Shown in pieces: positions 1 to 11,400 of a DNA stretch of 64,000 nt; position 1 is the stretch's first letter, and the number at the start of each line of letters is the position of its first letter. The stretch is taken from assembly GCA_037043015.1 (NCBI GenBank), contig CM073328.1, positions 3,955,409 through 4,019,408 of the forward strand, given 5' to 3'. The DNA is from Bryum argenteum. Taxonomy: Eukaryota; Streptophyta; Bryopsida; Bryales; Bryaceae. Made by a program: the position numbers and the translations under genes. The notes under the pieces are model-generated. The model was not told the DNA's origin. It saw only the letters and a program-made list of their open reading frames with translations, and did no database searches.

Positions 1-1289
1 AATTCCTAAATCCCAAATTTTAGCAAAAAAGGACTAAGGACTAAGAAGTTAATGCTCTTCAAAGTTTCAGCCCTTCATCCAAGATGTTATTTTCCAACAT
101 CAATGGTTTATAAGAGCTATTTCTCCTTCATTCACCACCAGAATTCAACTTTGCTTGATTCGGTTCTAGCTTGGATCTAGTTTTATGGCGAAGATCTTTT
201 TTGATCCATCATGCGAGGAAGATATAACATTTATTATGTTTTAGGAGATTCAATATAGGATTTTTTTTCTTTCCTAGATTTTTGATGCAAATGTCAAAGA
301 AATCATTATTCATGTATTTTGGGACATGATTGTTTATGAGATGAAGGTGAACAACTTTTAGTTGGAACTTTCTTCATTGCAACAGGTTTGTAAGTGGCAC
401 TTTCACTTCAAATTGGAAATGATGAAATTTTGTATTCTATCTATGGTACCATAATGTCATGATCTAGCAATCTATAAGGCCTCAATTTTAAAATTGATCT
501 CGTATAACCTTAAACAAGTTTATCACAAACTCTTCCAACTACAAAGTTTTTGAATCTTATCTTGAGATCATTCTTGTCCTAAAGAGATTTGTGAAGAACT
601 AAAGTACATTTCACATAATTAGCATGCAATTATAAAGCATGTCTCATGTTTGGAATCCCAAATTCCTATAGCAATTTTATTGAAAAGCATGGCATAGAAA
701 ATTATCTTAAATGGGTTTGCAATTTCCAATACACAAACTAGACTTGGTATAGAATTGATTTCATAAAAAAACAAATCTTTATGGTTTCATGCTAGTTATC
801 CAAATTGTTGTTTTTTGACATTAAGTTTGGTTAATAATTGATTATTGAAAATTTAATTTTTATTGTTATCCATCATGATTGATATGAATATAATTAAAAA
901 TAATTGAAATAAATAACATCAAGGACCTTTAGTTTTTTATGATAATGTCTAAAGGACACAATCGTCCTAATTTGAGTGACTTTATGGTAGTGCTCTAATT
1001 TTTTGTATTGCCACAAAAGTGGGTAGTTTTGCCAACACTGGCAGGTTTGGGGCTAGTCGACTTTAGGGGTTAATACATTCACTGTTTCAAAAATTCAAAT
1101 TCAAAAAATAAACAAAATATCTGACAAAATTCAAAAATTCAAAAACAATGTCTGTGAAATTCAAAACAAAATGTCTGCAGACAAAAGCAATTAAACCGCC
1201 TTGTTGGGTGGTCTGACGTACAAAACGAAATAACCGGTACAGTAAAAGAACCATAAAATAATCACCGTTAGTGAACGTTATACACTGAC
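1..1289. other. AT-rich intergenic repeat DNA, no gene seen
   Basis: No credible coding region is visible. The stretch from about 60 to 600 is a diverged relative of sequence at about 22.85-23.6 kb and 51.2-51.6 kb, with shared phrases about a poly-purine core and the string 'gatgaaggtgaacaac'. It is therefore a dispersed repeat rather than unique DNA. A motif TTTAGGGGTTAA at about 1063 resembles one end of the TTAA-flanked MITE family described elsewhere in the window, but no partner end is visible to the left. Confidence 0.5.
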
Positions 1290-1396
1290 ATGTACACGTG
1301 TACATTTCCCTCCAGTTTTTCCCGGGAAATCGTGCCGTTCCCCCGCAACTTTACCCCCCTGCCCGCGACCCTGCCCGAAGTCGGTGCCGGTCTTTT

Positions 1397-1454
1397 GGAC
1401 CCTCCCCCAATTGGACCCTCCCCCAATTGGACCCTCCCCCAATTGGACCCTCCC
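1397..1454. repeat. 16-bp tandem repeat, about 3.6 copies
   Basis: The unit GGACCCTCCCCCAATT is repeated three times exactly, followed by a partial fourth copy. It sits in a locally GC-rich island (about 1310-1470) inside AT-rich DNA. The short frames across it are products of the repeat and are not called as genes. Confidence 0.85.
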
Positions 1455-1851
1455 GTAGAAGGAGGTACATGATGGCGGTTCTTACTTAGTCGGTCAGAAA
1501 AGTACGGAGACCTATCGCCGTATACGGAATTTAGGGTATTGTATTGTTAGTTAACAAATATTACTGTTTCCACGTTTGTGCTATTTCCGGGTTTTTGTGT
1601 GCTCATTAAATTCTTGTGTCCACCGTCTCAATTTAGTGTGGGTTGTTAATTAAAGAGTTGATATGTTAGGTGAGTGTTACTTATCCGAAGCTTTTTATTG
1701 ATTTGTTTCTGTTGAAGGAGTCAATGTATCAACCTCGAAAGCTGTTTGAATCTCTAAAGCCGAAATAAAAGATAGGTTGTAACTTTAGCTAAAGATTTGT
1801 GTTGTGAAATATGATAAAAATTGGTGGGTAGACTAAATAGAAAATCATCAA

Positions 1852-2212
1852 GATAGATAGATAGAAACTCCGGTCCCTTTCTAAGGGGCCGGCGTGAATG
1901 AAGTGTCCGTTCGTAATGCTAATATCCCGATGGCCACCGGACAAGGGGAAATTGGAACAATACTACTTCCCCCTCTCGAGGGTGGACACTATAACTACGC
2001 TAGTTTCTAGCCTAGTTAGAGGTGCCTTGAAGATACTTGACATAGTATCCCCCCAAAGGGCTTTGAGGTACCCATACAACAAGGTCCAAGGACCCCCCAC
2101 AATAGTTGGGTGGACTATAGTGGTGAGCACCACGCCGGCATGGGGAATAGAACCCACGACCTCCTCATTGGGGGCCTAAGCCCTAACCACCAAGCCAAGG
2201 CTTGTGGTGCCT
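1852..2212 (-). mobile_element. tRNA-derived SINE with 12-bp target-site duplication
   Basis: Read on the minus strand, the element starts with a tRNA-like head, continues with a tRNA-unrelated body, and ends in a GATA/TATC simple-repeat tail at 1852-1864. The head has an A-box-like TGGTTAGGGCTTAGG near 2175-2189 and a B-box-like GGTTCTATTCC at about 2144-2154. It is flanked by a perfect 12-bp direct repeat, GAAAATCATCAA, at 1840-1851 and 2213-2224. This is the classic SINE signature of a pol III promoter, simple-repeat tail and target-site duplication. Related 5'-truncated copies lie at 42196-42328 and 48146-48246. The short frames inside it are not genes. Confidence 0.85.
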
Positions 2213-2521
2213 GAAAATCATCAACAAGATCCTATTGCAGCATTTCGTTGATTTAAATTCATATGATCTTGTTCAGGGATTTCAGGTATGGTCATTTCAA
2301 GGGTAGTGTGGAGTTTCTTCTTTAGGGGTTAAACCCTAAACAAGTTTTTGCGATTTTAGGCAATGTGAATGAAGGGTCTGATTTTGGTATTTTGGACTAG
2401 AGTTTGGCGTGAGTGTAGTCATCCATATAAGTTGAATGTGGTAAATTTTGCAAAGCCAAATTATAAATTTTGAGTTGTCTATGACAATCTTTGGGCTGCA
2501 AGCTGATATGAGGCAGTTTAA

Positions 2522-2884
2522 CCCCTAAAGGTGAGCAAGGCCCAAATTGGGTGAATTGGACTTTGGTTAGGGCATGAATCACTCGTTTGGATTTTCAATC
2601 TAATAATTGTTTACATGCCTTTCTTGGCCCCCAAAACTTCACTTTGCCATCCTATAACATGGAATTTTATTTATTTACTGTTTTTTTTTCAAATTTTATA
2701 ATCTTACAAATGGTGAGAGGTATTTGAACCTAAGATTTGGTGTACATGTTTATGAACAAGTTAGGTACAAGACCATACGGTTACATATTTCAAAGCTTGT
2801 CGAAATTCAAAAAAATGCATTGTGCATCAAAAAAGGACAATCTTGAGAATTTTTGGATGTTTTGAGGTTGCTCACCTTTAGGGG
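2522..2884. mobile_element. TTAA-flanked MITE (piggyBac-like), 17-bp TIR
   Basis: The ends are perfect 17-bp inverted repeats beginning CCCCTAAAGGTGAGCAA. TTAA lies immediately outside both ends (2518-2521 and 2885-2888). A TTAA target duplication with C-rich termini is the hallmark of piggyBac-type elements, so this is assigned as a non-autonomous piggyBac-like MITE by structure alone. No transposase is present. The 363-bp interior holds no convincing coding sequence. Confidence 0.75.
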
Positions 2885-2888
2885 TTAA

Positions 2889-3801
2889 ATTTAGTTTCTT
2901 CCCAATTTCTTTAAAGTATACGTTCACAACCAAATCATTGCTTACATTTCCAAATTTTTGTGTTGAAACTTTTACCAGTTTTACAAGGGTAACTTCCAAA
3001 TATTTCAAATTTTTTTTTCACAATGTCCAAAATAACTTGGAAGAGAAACTTTAGGTGTTACAATTCAATAGGAGGAGGATTTTCTAGATATAGCATCTCT
3101 TTGAATCTACACCGTCTTCAAGCGATCTCGATAATTGACCTTGCGGCTATATTCCGCCCTCCATCTCTCGATGAGAAAAATTCAAGAGTGATTGAAGTTC
3201 GAAAGTTTTTAGGTTTTCCCTAAATGTTGGATAGGTAGTAGGTTTGTGATAAGCCGCTACCTTTGCCGGATTTAGAGCCTCTCTTTGAATTTTCTTTGAA
3301 GGTGGCAGATTGAATAGCCAGTCCGTTATTTTAGAGAAGGAAAATGATCTTGGATTGGCCACATATAGCTAGTCATTTTCCTATGGTCAATGTGTTAGGA
3401 ATGCCCCAAGGGGTTTAACCAAACCTCTTTAGTTTTGATTATTTGAACTTTCACACTGGACCGAAAATATATTAGTAGCTTGATAAAGTAGCTTTTGACT
3501 TGAGTACAAATGAAAAACTTTGGAACTACCTCTTGAAAGTATCTCAAACTTGTTTAGTGGACAAACCTCTTTACAAGGAAGTCCCTCTTGCGAACTGGGC
3601 ACCAAGTTGAACTAGGGACCAAACTGAGATTACCATCATAATCATGCACTTTTGACTTTAGTCCCTAGTTCTATCTTAGAGTAGAGATTTGACGCCCAGT
3701 TCGACGTTTGGTCCCCCTCCAACCAAAACTGGGTGCACTGATCCCTAATCTGTCGTACTTCGCAGGTTTCTCTATTACACTTCAAAAAATTTGGGCGTGG
3801 A
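2889..3801. other. AT-rich intergenic DNA, nothing recognised
   Basis: I see no coding region, RNA gene or clear transposon boundary. Short open frames on both strands are of random length and composition. Confidence 0.4.
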
Positions 3802-4110
3802 CAGGACATCCCTCAAGATGGGACTTACCCTAGCGCTTGCCCGCCCATACTCCTTGCCCAGCCAAAAAATGGCAATTTTATTGAATTTTCATTTTTTGAG
3901 GCTTTCAACTACTATTTTTGAGATTTTGAGTTCAGGAAAGAGTTCTAAGGCCCCATGTTACCCTTGGGAGACCTTACCATGATATCATGGGTGACATCAA
4001 CAACTAAAAAACAGGGGGCAAATTTACTCCCAAATTTTTATATGGCCGGGCAGGGTTTGGGGGGCAGGGAGGCAGGGACGCTGGTAAGTCCCAGCTTGGG
4101 GGATGTCCTG
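3802..4110. mobile_element. small terminal-inverted-repeat element, family shared with 21.6 kb
   Basis: The element begins CAGGACATCCC and ends with the inverse GGGATGTCCTG. The interior has GCCCGGCCA-type blocks next to each end (for example 'ttgcccagccaaaaaatgg' and 'tatggccgggcaggg'). The same arrangement, in opposite orientation, occurs at 21595-21913. The long imperfect TIRs of about 70 bp resemble Mutator-type MITEs. No clear target-site duplication is visible for this copy. Confidence 0.6.
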
Positions 4111-4269
4111 CCAAATACCAAAACTTGTTTATCTACAGTAATAACTGACCTTGATAAATTATAAAGTACCAGCACTAGGTGATAAGTGGACGCTACAGTG
4201 AAGCACGGTGGCGACCTATAGGAACACGCTGGCAAGTCGAGCTGGCCTATCTGGCATATTCTGTGTAGT

Positions 4270-5471
4270 ATTATAATGGAGATTGCAGGTGTCTGTCATG
4301 GGAGCTATCGACCTGGCGTCCTGGAGTTTCTGCGAACCTTCCGGCGATTCCTACGCACAGGGGCCTCGCCCGCATCCCTTCCCCCCTCCTCCCGTCGTGC
4401 CGCAGCTCCTCCTTTTGCAATCGCTGTTCGCGTTCTGCCTTCCAGTCCGTTTTGTTGCACTCCGGTGGGAGGATTGCACCGACGGAACTCGCGGATTCTT
4501 GAGAGAGCCATGGCGAACGAAGATTCGTTCCCTATGCGATCCGTACAGTTCTCTTCTGAGCCGTAAGGTGAGATGTCTGTCGTTTTGCCCGGTGTTTTCT
4601 GTACCGACAAGGTATTATTCATTATGTACATCCTCTGCTGTAGGAGGACTGGGGAAGGGACGCAGATAGTGTTCTTTTTTGTTTTTTCTTGGAGGAGTCG
4701 ACCACAGCGGGGGTTTCTACGTAGGACAGTTCATCTTCATCGACTAGACCTGAGAGATAAGGACTAGAATGAGGTTTTCATATTTTTTTAAGGTGTGGCA
4801 TTAAGAGTGTTGGACAATGGCCGGTTGATGACTGGCTTTCACGATAGTTTCGTTATGATACCAATGCAAATTACTTCCTGGTGTCGTACGAGAGCGTTAG
4901 TTTTGATGTAGGAGATGTTTTCTCTCACGTCTAGCCGGCTTGGAGATTGTCTGGAAGGTTTATATTATTTTACGCTATGGCGGTAAGTTTAAGAGACAAT
5001 GGCAAGAGGGAGAGAATTTAGTTTGTAATTCCACCTTAGCAGGAGAAGTTTTCGTCTTGACATGAATATTAAAGCGTTTAGGGAATTGTGCAAGTGAACA
5101 TGAGCGCTGCGTCCGACTTTTTTTTATAGTACTTTAAGGAGCAGAGTTTATGACTGATTCAAGGGCTTTGACGAAGTCAACACCGGTTGTGTTTGCGTTC
5201 TGTTTCTTGTTTGTATGTGTATTTCTCTCATCGTCTTCGGACTATCTGGAGCTGGAGAGGCGGCACGTAGGAACGTTTCTCTCGTGTCGGAATCTGTTTC
5301 TTGTGATGCTTTGTGAGACGATCTTTATCTTTAAATTTTTTTCGCGGAGTGCAGAGTACTATCCCGTGGTATGTGGTGAAACCTGGGAAGGTTTAGGGAG
5401 TTGTCCTCCATCTTTGGAGGCGACACGGTATTTCCTTCGAAGAAAAAGAGATTCAATCGCCTTGGGGTAGG
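4270..5471 (+). promoter_or_regulatory. putative promoter and 5' leader of the Ca2+-ATPase gene
   Basis: This stretch is more GC-rich than the flanking DNA and leads directly into the ATPase start codon. A good splice donor (CCGTAAG|GTGAGA, cut after about 4567) and a strong polypyrimidine acceptor (TTTTTTTTATAG ending at 5129) would define a 5'UTR intron of about 560 bp. An ATG at 5150 opens a 106-codon upstream frame with a hydrophobic start. Its TAG stop occupies 5468-5470, one base before the ATPase ATG. Transcription start, intron and upstream frame are all inferred from sequence signals only. Confidence 0.35.
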
Positions 5472-8400
5472 ATGAGTTCAATTCGTGGGAACGGTGACTC
5501 AGGGCATCCAATCGAGGACGAGCATGTTGACCATTCAAATCCCTTCATCATCGAACCGAAGGGTCCAGTGGAAAGGCTGAAGCAATGGAGGGTACTGAAC
5601 TGAACTCAAACCCGGTGTGAAGCTGCTGCATGAATTCTGTGCCATCATGTGCCAAAGACTTCTTTTCTTCCCACAGTTATCTCCAATAACGACCTGATTG
5701 TGCCCGTATACATAATGGCCAGTAGTGGCCCGTATCTAGTAATTCACATTTTCTGTAGTTTTCGGCATTGGATCTAGTCCATAGGCAGAAAATAGCAAAT
5801 TAGGATCTCGACTGTGTAGCTATCTTCTGTCGATTCTCACTATTACATCCGCTGTATGCAGAAAGCAACTTTCACCATCAACGCTGCTCGTCGATTTCGT
5901 TACACTCTCGACATCAAGAAATTCGAGGAACAACAACGATTTAAAAATGACCCTCGTGCTCGCCTGATTGCCGGTACCAACGTCATTCGGGTATGGATTT
6001 CGTCATCTGGAATTCTTGGTTGTGCTTTGTATGTCTTCACTGAGTGTAGTGTGTCAGTGTGGAGTGTGGGATGGTGAGATATTTTCATGCCCCGGCGATA
6101 CAGAATACCACTACACTTATAACACAGTTGGTTCTAGAATCTTCTCTTCTAATCATAATAGTCACTGCAATTCGAGGTTGGGACTCTGGCATGAGACCTT
6201 CTTATTCACTGTGCAGGCTGTGGAGAGGTTCAAACATGCACGAAGCAAAGGAGCAGAAGGTACACCGACTTCAGACTTTTTCTAGCTTTCTTGTAGCTTG
6301 CTGTACTGCTCCACCTTTAGCGAAAGCCTAAGCAGCTGAATTTGCTACCACCTCGTAGTGCAAAGTAGGGACAATCGTGGCTCGAAATGGATCGGCTTAA
6401 TGGGTTTTGTTTTTGCACAACATGTATGAAATTATTTTCTCATATATTTTATGCGCCTCCGCGTTCTTTGACTCTATGCAGATGATGAAGCTCCTGAAGG
6501 CTTTGGAGTTGGCCCAAAAACGTTGGTGCATCTATTGCAGGATCGGAAAACATCGGATCTCGAGAAAGTTGGAGGAGTACGTTTCTCTTATGCTCTTATC
6601 AACACGAGCATGGAAGCATCTTGTTCTATGTTCGGGCAACTCTGAACTGCAATTGGTCTTCGCACTCTTGAAGCTGATAGTCGCAATGTATGCATAGATG
6701 TGGTTTACCGATAGACTGGGCTTGTGAGCTGCAGATTAAAGGTCTGGAAGGGAAACTCAACACTTCTTTAGAAGAGGGAGTTAAAGATACGCCTGAAGAG
6801 ATTCAGAAGAGGAAAGATGCTTATGGACCGAATACTTATCCCAAGAAGAAACCCAAGGGAATCCTGGTGAGATTGCCCGATCCTGTTGGCTATCATAAAA
6901 TTTGCAGGAACGCATGAGGAACTTGCTTTCCATTTCCATTCAAAAGTCTTCGGTCAAATGATCCAATTTCTCGTTCGTTTTCATTCTATAGGGACACTGA
7001 TTTGGATATCACTTTTCTTGCAATGCAGCACTTCGTGTGGGAGGCAGCTCAAGACACTACCCTCATTATTCTTATGGTTGCTGCTGTAGTTTCTTTGGCT
7101 GCTGAGATGTGGAGTCAGGTGATCCCCTTAGCACTGCCGTTTGTGTGTGTTCATACACTAGGCTATTCGATTACCGTCTCACTATTGGCGTCAGTAAAGG
7201 TATATGCTGACACCTCTTGTTACTTGTTCAGGGGGTTAAAACTGGCTGGTATGATGGGACAGCTATTTTGTTCGCAGTGGCAATCGTTATTATTACAACA
7301 GGTAAGTCAAACACAAATCTGTTGGCTTGCTAGTCGGCATTGTACTAACCTGGACTCTTTTGATCCTTTTATTGCAAGAATCTTTTTTGTTTTCGGAAAT
7401 GCAGTTTTTCTATCATCGAAATTTGGGGATTGATCTGTTCAAGCGGCTTGGTATCCGGAAATTCTGATCTTCTCTGCGTTCATGTAACAGCTGGAAGCGA
7501 CTACAAACAATCGTTACAATTTCGGGATCTCAATGCCGAGAAAGAAAATATACATTTACCTGTGCGTCACTTCCTCTTTTTTCTACTGAGTTGAGATGCA
7601 TTTTATAATTCGAAGTATTCCTACAAGTGGTGTGAGCTTCTCTTCGGTGTATTGAGTATGAGTAATGGATCTGCAGGTTATAAGAGGCGGTGAAAGGAAG
7701 CAAGTATCCATCTGGGACCTGGTGGTCGGAGATGTCATTCCTTTGTCTATCGGCGGGCAGGTATGGAATCCTTGACGGCTCGCAAGGTGTAAGCTGCCTA
7801 GGTGTACCCGTCTGGAAATTCTGCCTCGTTTATTAACTTTGTACAACCAGCCGTACCAGGGATTCTTCGAGCTCTCAAGTGTTTACGGATTCTACTGTAT
7901 CGCAGGTGCCTGCAGATGGCGTTCTGATTGAAGGACATTCTCTTACCATAGATGAGTCTACTATGACTGGAGAAAGTGAGCCCGTAAGTTCACACTTCTT
8001 TTTAGATAATTTTCAGTATATTCGGTACTCAGGAAGCCAGGCATTGACTACGGGGCTTGTATCATCATCAAAAGACCTTATGGGACAAATGTATGCCCAG
8101 TGGTCGTCTGACGGAAATGGAGCGTGAGGTGTCAGATACTCAGTCCGCGTTTCTTGTTCGGAGTAAATAGCGAAATCGAGCAGTACCTTAACTAGCTGCA
8201 TAGAATTCAGTAAATATTCTTCAGTCATAGTATCGCACGAAAGCCTGGGACATGGATTACTGCTCTCAAATAGTATCATAGGATGCAAGTGGTCAAAGAG
8301 GGCGTAGTTAAGATTAGACAGGTTGTGACCAGAGAGAATTTTCTGAACTACATCTAGTCACACATATTGTGACGGAAGGGTTAAATTTTTGGTTATTGGG

Positions 8401-11400
8401 TTTTCTGCGGATCAGGTGCTATTGCTATAGCTGATGTAGTGACGCCGCTACCACTGATCGAAGCATTTTTCATCAATTCTTGTAAGCTGCCCCTTTATCT
8501 TCTAACCTAGCGTTCCGCGTTCCCTCAGGTCAAAAAGGATTCTAAAAGACCATTCCTCTTGTCGGGATGCAAGGTTCAAGATGGGCAGGGCGTCTTTCTG
8601 GTGAGCCTCCACTTAGATAAATTTGGACGTTTCTATGCTCACCTTCGGATATTTATGATATTGCTCATTCTTCTGCAGGTTACCGGCGTTGGCGTGAACA
8701 CTGAGTGGGGACAGGTCATGGCTTCAGTTAGTGAAGACAACGGAGAAGAAACACCTTTGCAGGTGCTGGAGTGGCATGGTGTTGAGAGCATCTTTGATGA
8801 CGATTTGTGATAGGATTGGATTCTGCATCTGTACCGTTTTTCTGTCTGTCAGCTGAACTTGGTTATTATGCAACTGCAGGTGCGTTTGAACGGTGTCGCC
8901 ACTTTCATTGGCAAAGTAGGTCTAACAGTTGCGGCGCTGGTGCTTGTCATTTTGGTTATCCGGTAAGTCTGCTATGTGAATGTTACATCACTGTCAATTC
9001 TTCTCCTGCTGATGATTGAGCTGATGAATCAAACATCAATTATCTCAGTCCTGTCTACTTAAGATTGACCCAGGGATCCACTATATGTTGCCTCAAGCTA
9101 TACTAAATCTGTTATGGCGCCCAATCTAGGTTCTTTGCCATCGATTTCAAGAAACCTGAAAACAAAACGTTGAAAAAAATTCTTGTTAGATTAGTCGAGA
9201 ACTTCTCCATGGCGGTAAGTACCCAAATACTATCTCGATCTGGTCTGTTTGCTGTGTATCTTTTATGTAGTGAATCTACTCGGTTTTCCTGTTTCGTTGA
9301 CTCTTTACCGGTGGTCACTCTGTTCTGCTGAGTTACGCATACTGTCAATCATCTTACAGAATATACTGACACTGTATGGGACAATTGTTCTCTTCAGGTC
9401 ACAATTGTTGTGGTAGCTGTGCCTGAGGGACTCCCACTCGCCGTTACTCTCACGTAAGGAGTTTCCTTGTGTTCGTGATTTAGTAAAGCGGTGCTCTGAA
9501 TTTGACAACCAGAGTCTCTCTGGTGTTACTACGTTTTTTTGTAGTGTTCTTACCATGTGCTTTCTGTGAAACAGGTTGGCTTACTCTATGCGCAAGATGA
9601 TGGCAGACAAATCACTGGTTAGTTATTTGTTAATTTGAGGGTGGAGGTATCAATTCCAGCTACTCCTCAGATTTTTTGAGGAATTAAAGGAGTTCTCTTG
9701 TCGGTAATTGACCCACTTGCTTATTCAGGTACGCCATTTGGCGGCTTGTGAGACTATGGGCTCCGCCACAACAATCTGCAGTGATAAAACCGGAACTCTC
9801 ACGACCAACAAGGTGATAATCTCAAAATCGATACTATTATACATCGAGCCAGTTACTGGAATTACTCGTCGTTTACATGCTAAGAACCATCTTAGAAAAT
9901 TTCTTCCGTTGAACTGTGACTGATTACTAGTATGCGTACATACGAATACTTTTCACTTATTTTCCGAAGTCATAAATATTATGAAATACTTATCTCGGGA
10001 TCCGTTGGCCCGATTCACGATCCGGCTGTTGCCTGCACCTCTATGGAACTACCCGCCCATACAACCTCATGCATTCTCATGTATTCCCATGCATTGACAA
10101 CTCATACCCGATCCGACCAATGGTCCCTAAGATCATAATGTCACAAAAATAATGCCTCAAATAATAGATGTGGGGGTGACGTGAATATCCAGATGACCGT
10201 TGTAAGAGCGTGGTTAGGAAACAACGATACCGAAACTATCAGTCCAGAGGGAATTACTCCCAAACTAGTGAAGACTCTTATTCACTCAATCGGCCTCAAC
10301 AGTACCGGGACGGTTGCTGCTCCCAAGGTCCGGCTCTACAAACTCATCTATGTCGCTAGTTGATTTCGAGTATTTTTCTTTGCATTTCACGGTCAAGTAT
10401 GCTATATGAGGCCCTGAGCCCCCTTGGATGATACTATTCAGGTATCAATGGGTTAAAGTGCAAGTCAATATTGTCTTAGGTCCGTTTTTTTTGCTAACAT
10501 GGTTCTTGAGACCTCAAGTCAATTTTCATTTCTGATAGTTCCATGTTTTACTTGCGCGTGTTTAGGAGGGAGAAGAGCCAGTTGTGTCCGGCAGTCCTAC
10601 TGAGGCGGCTTGTCTTGGATGGGGCCTGAAGGTGTGTTGGTTTTCTATTGTGCTCGATGCTGAAAAATTGCCGCTCTGCATCTCGATTTTATGTTTGTTG
10701 TTCATTCTCTTATTTAGTTTTTTCTGCCAACCAGCTTGGAATGGATTTCAAGCAAACACGTCATGAAAACACCATTCTACACGTGGAGACTTTCAACTCA
10801 ACCAAGAAACGTGCTGGAGTTGTATTCAAGGTCTGGTTTATTAACTAGGATCGGTTAAGTCCTTTAGTGTTGTAGCAGTTTATTGTTTTACTGCTATGAA
10901 CATGTGGATCAACATTTGAATGCCTAGTTGCTAGTTCCCTTTTATCTACTTTTCTTTTTTTCTTTACCAATTTTTATAATTTTACTTGCCATGTATTACC
11001 TTGCGATTTACCAATATTTTTCTCATATCCTTCTTCGTGCTCTCCAGAATGACGAAAATGTTGTGGAAGCTCATTGGAAGGGAGCTGCTGAAATCATTCT
11101 GGGCTTGTGCACAAGTTTCGTGAATGAACATGGTGAACCCCAAGTGATGACAGCTGAGAAGGTAGACGACAGATCAAACTAGTTATATGTCGTCGCGATG
11201 TTGTCTTGCAGTCGTCTTGCGCGAGGTTGTCTGTTTGATGCGATGGTTCCCATTGAAGTAGGTCTCTAGAATATTATATGTATATAATATTCTCTTGATA
11301 CTTGCAGAATGAGGAGTTAAAGAGTGTTATTGAAGGGATGGCAGCAAAGTCACTCCGGTGCATTGCATTCGGATACCGAGTGCTTGATAACAGCGAGAAT

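Noticed and set aside
1063..1074. TTTAGGGG motifs as interstitial telomere repeats
   Set aside because: Only single units occur, always joined to TTAA; they match the ends of the TTAA-flanked MITE family, not a telomeric array.
2142..2189. Possible tRNA gene on the minus strand
   Set aside because: A- and B-box-like motifs are present, but the segment is the head of a SINE with a 12-bp target duplication and a simple-repeat tail.
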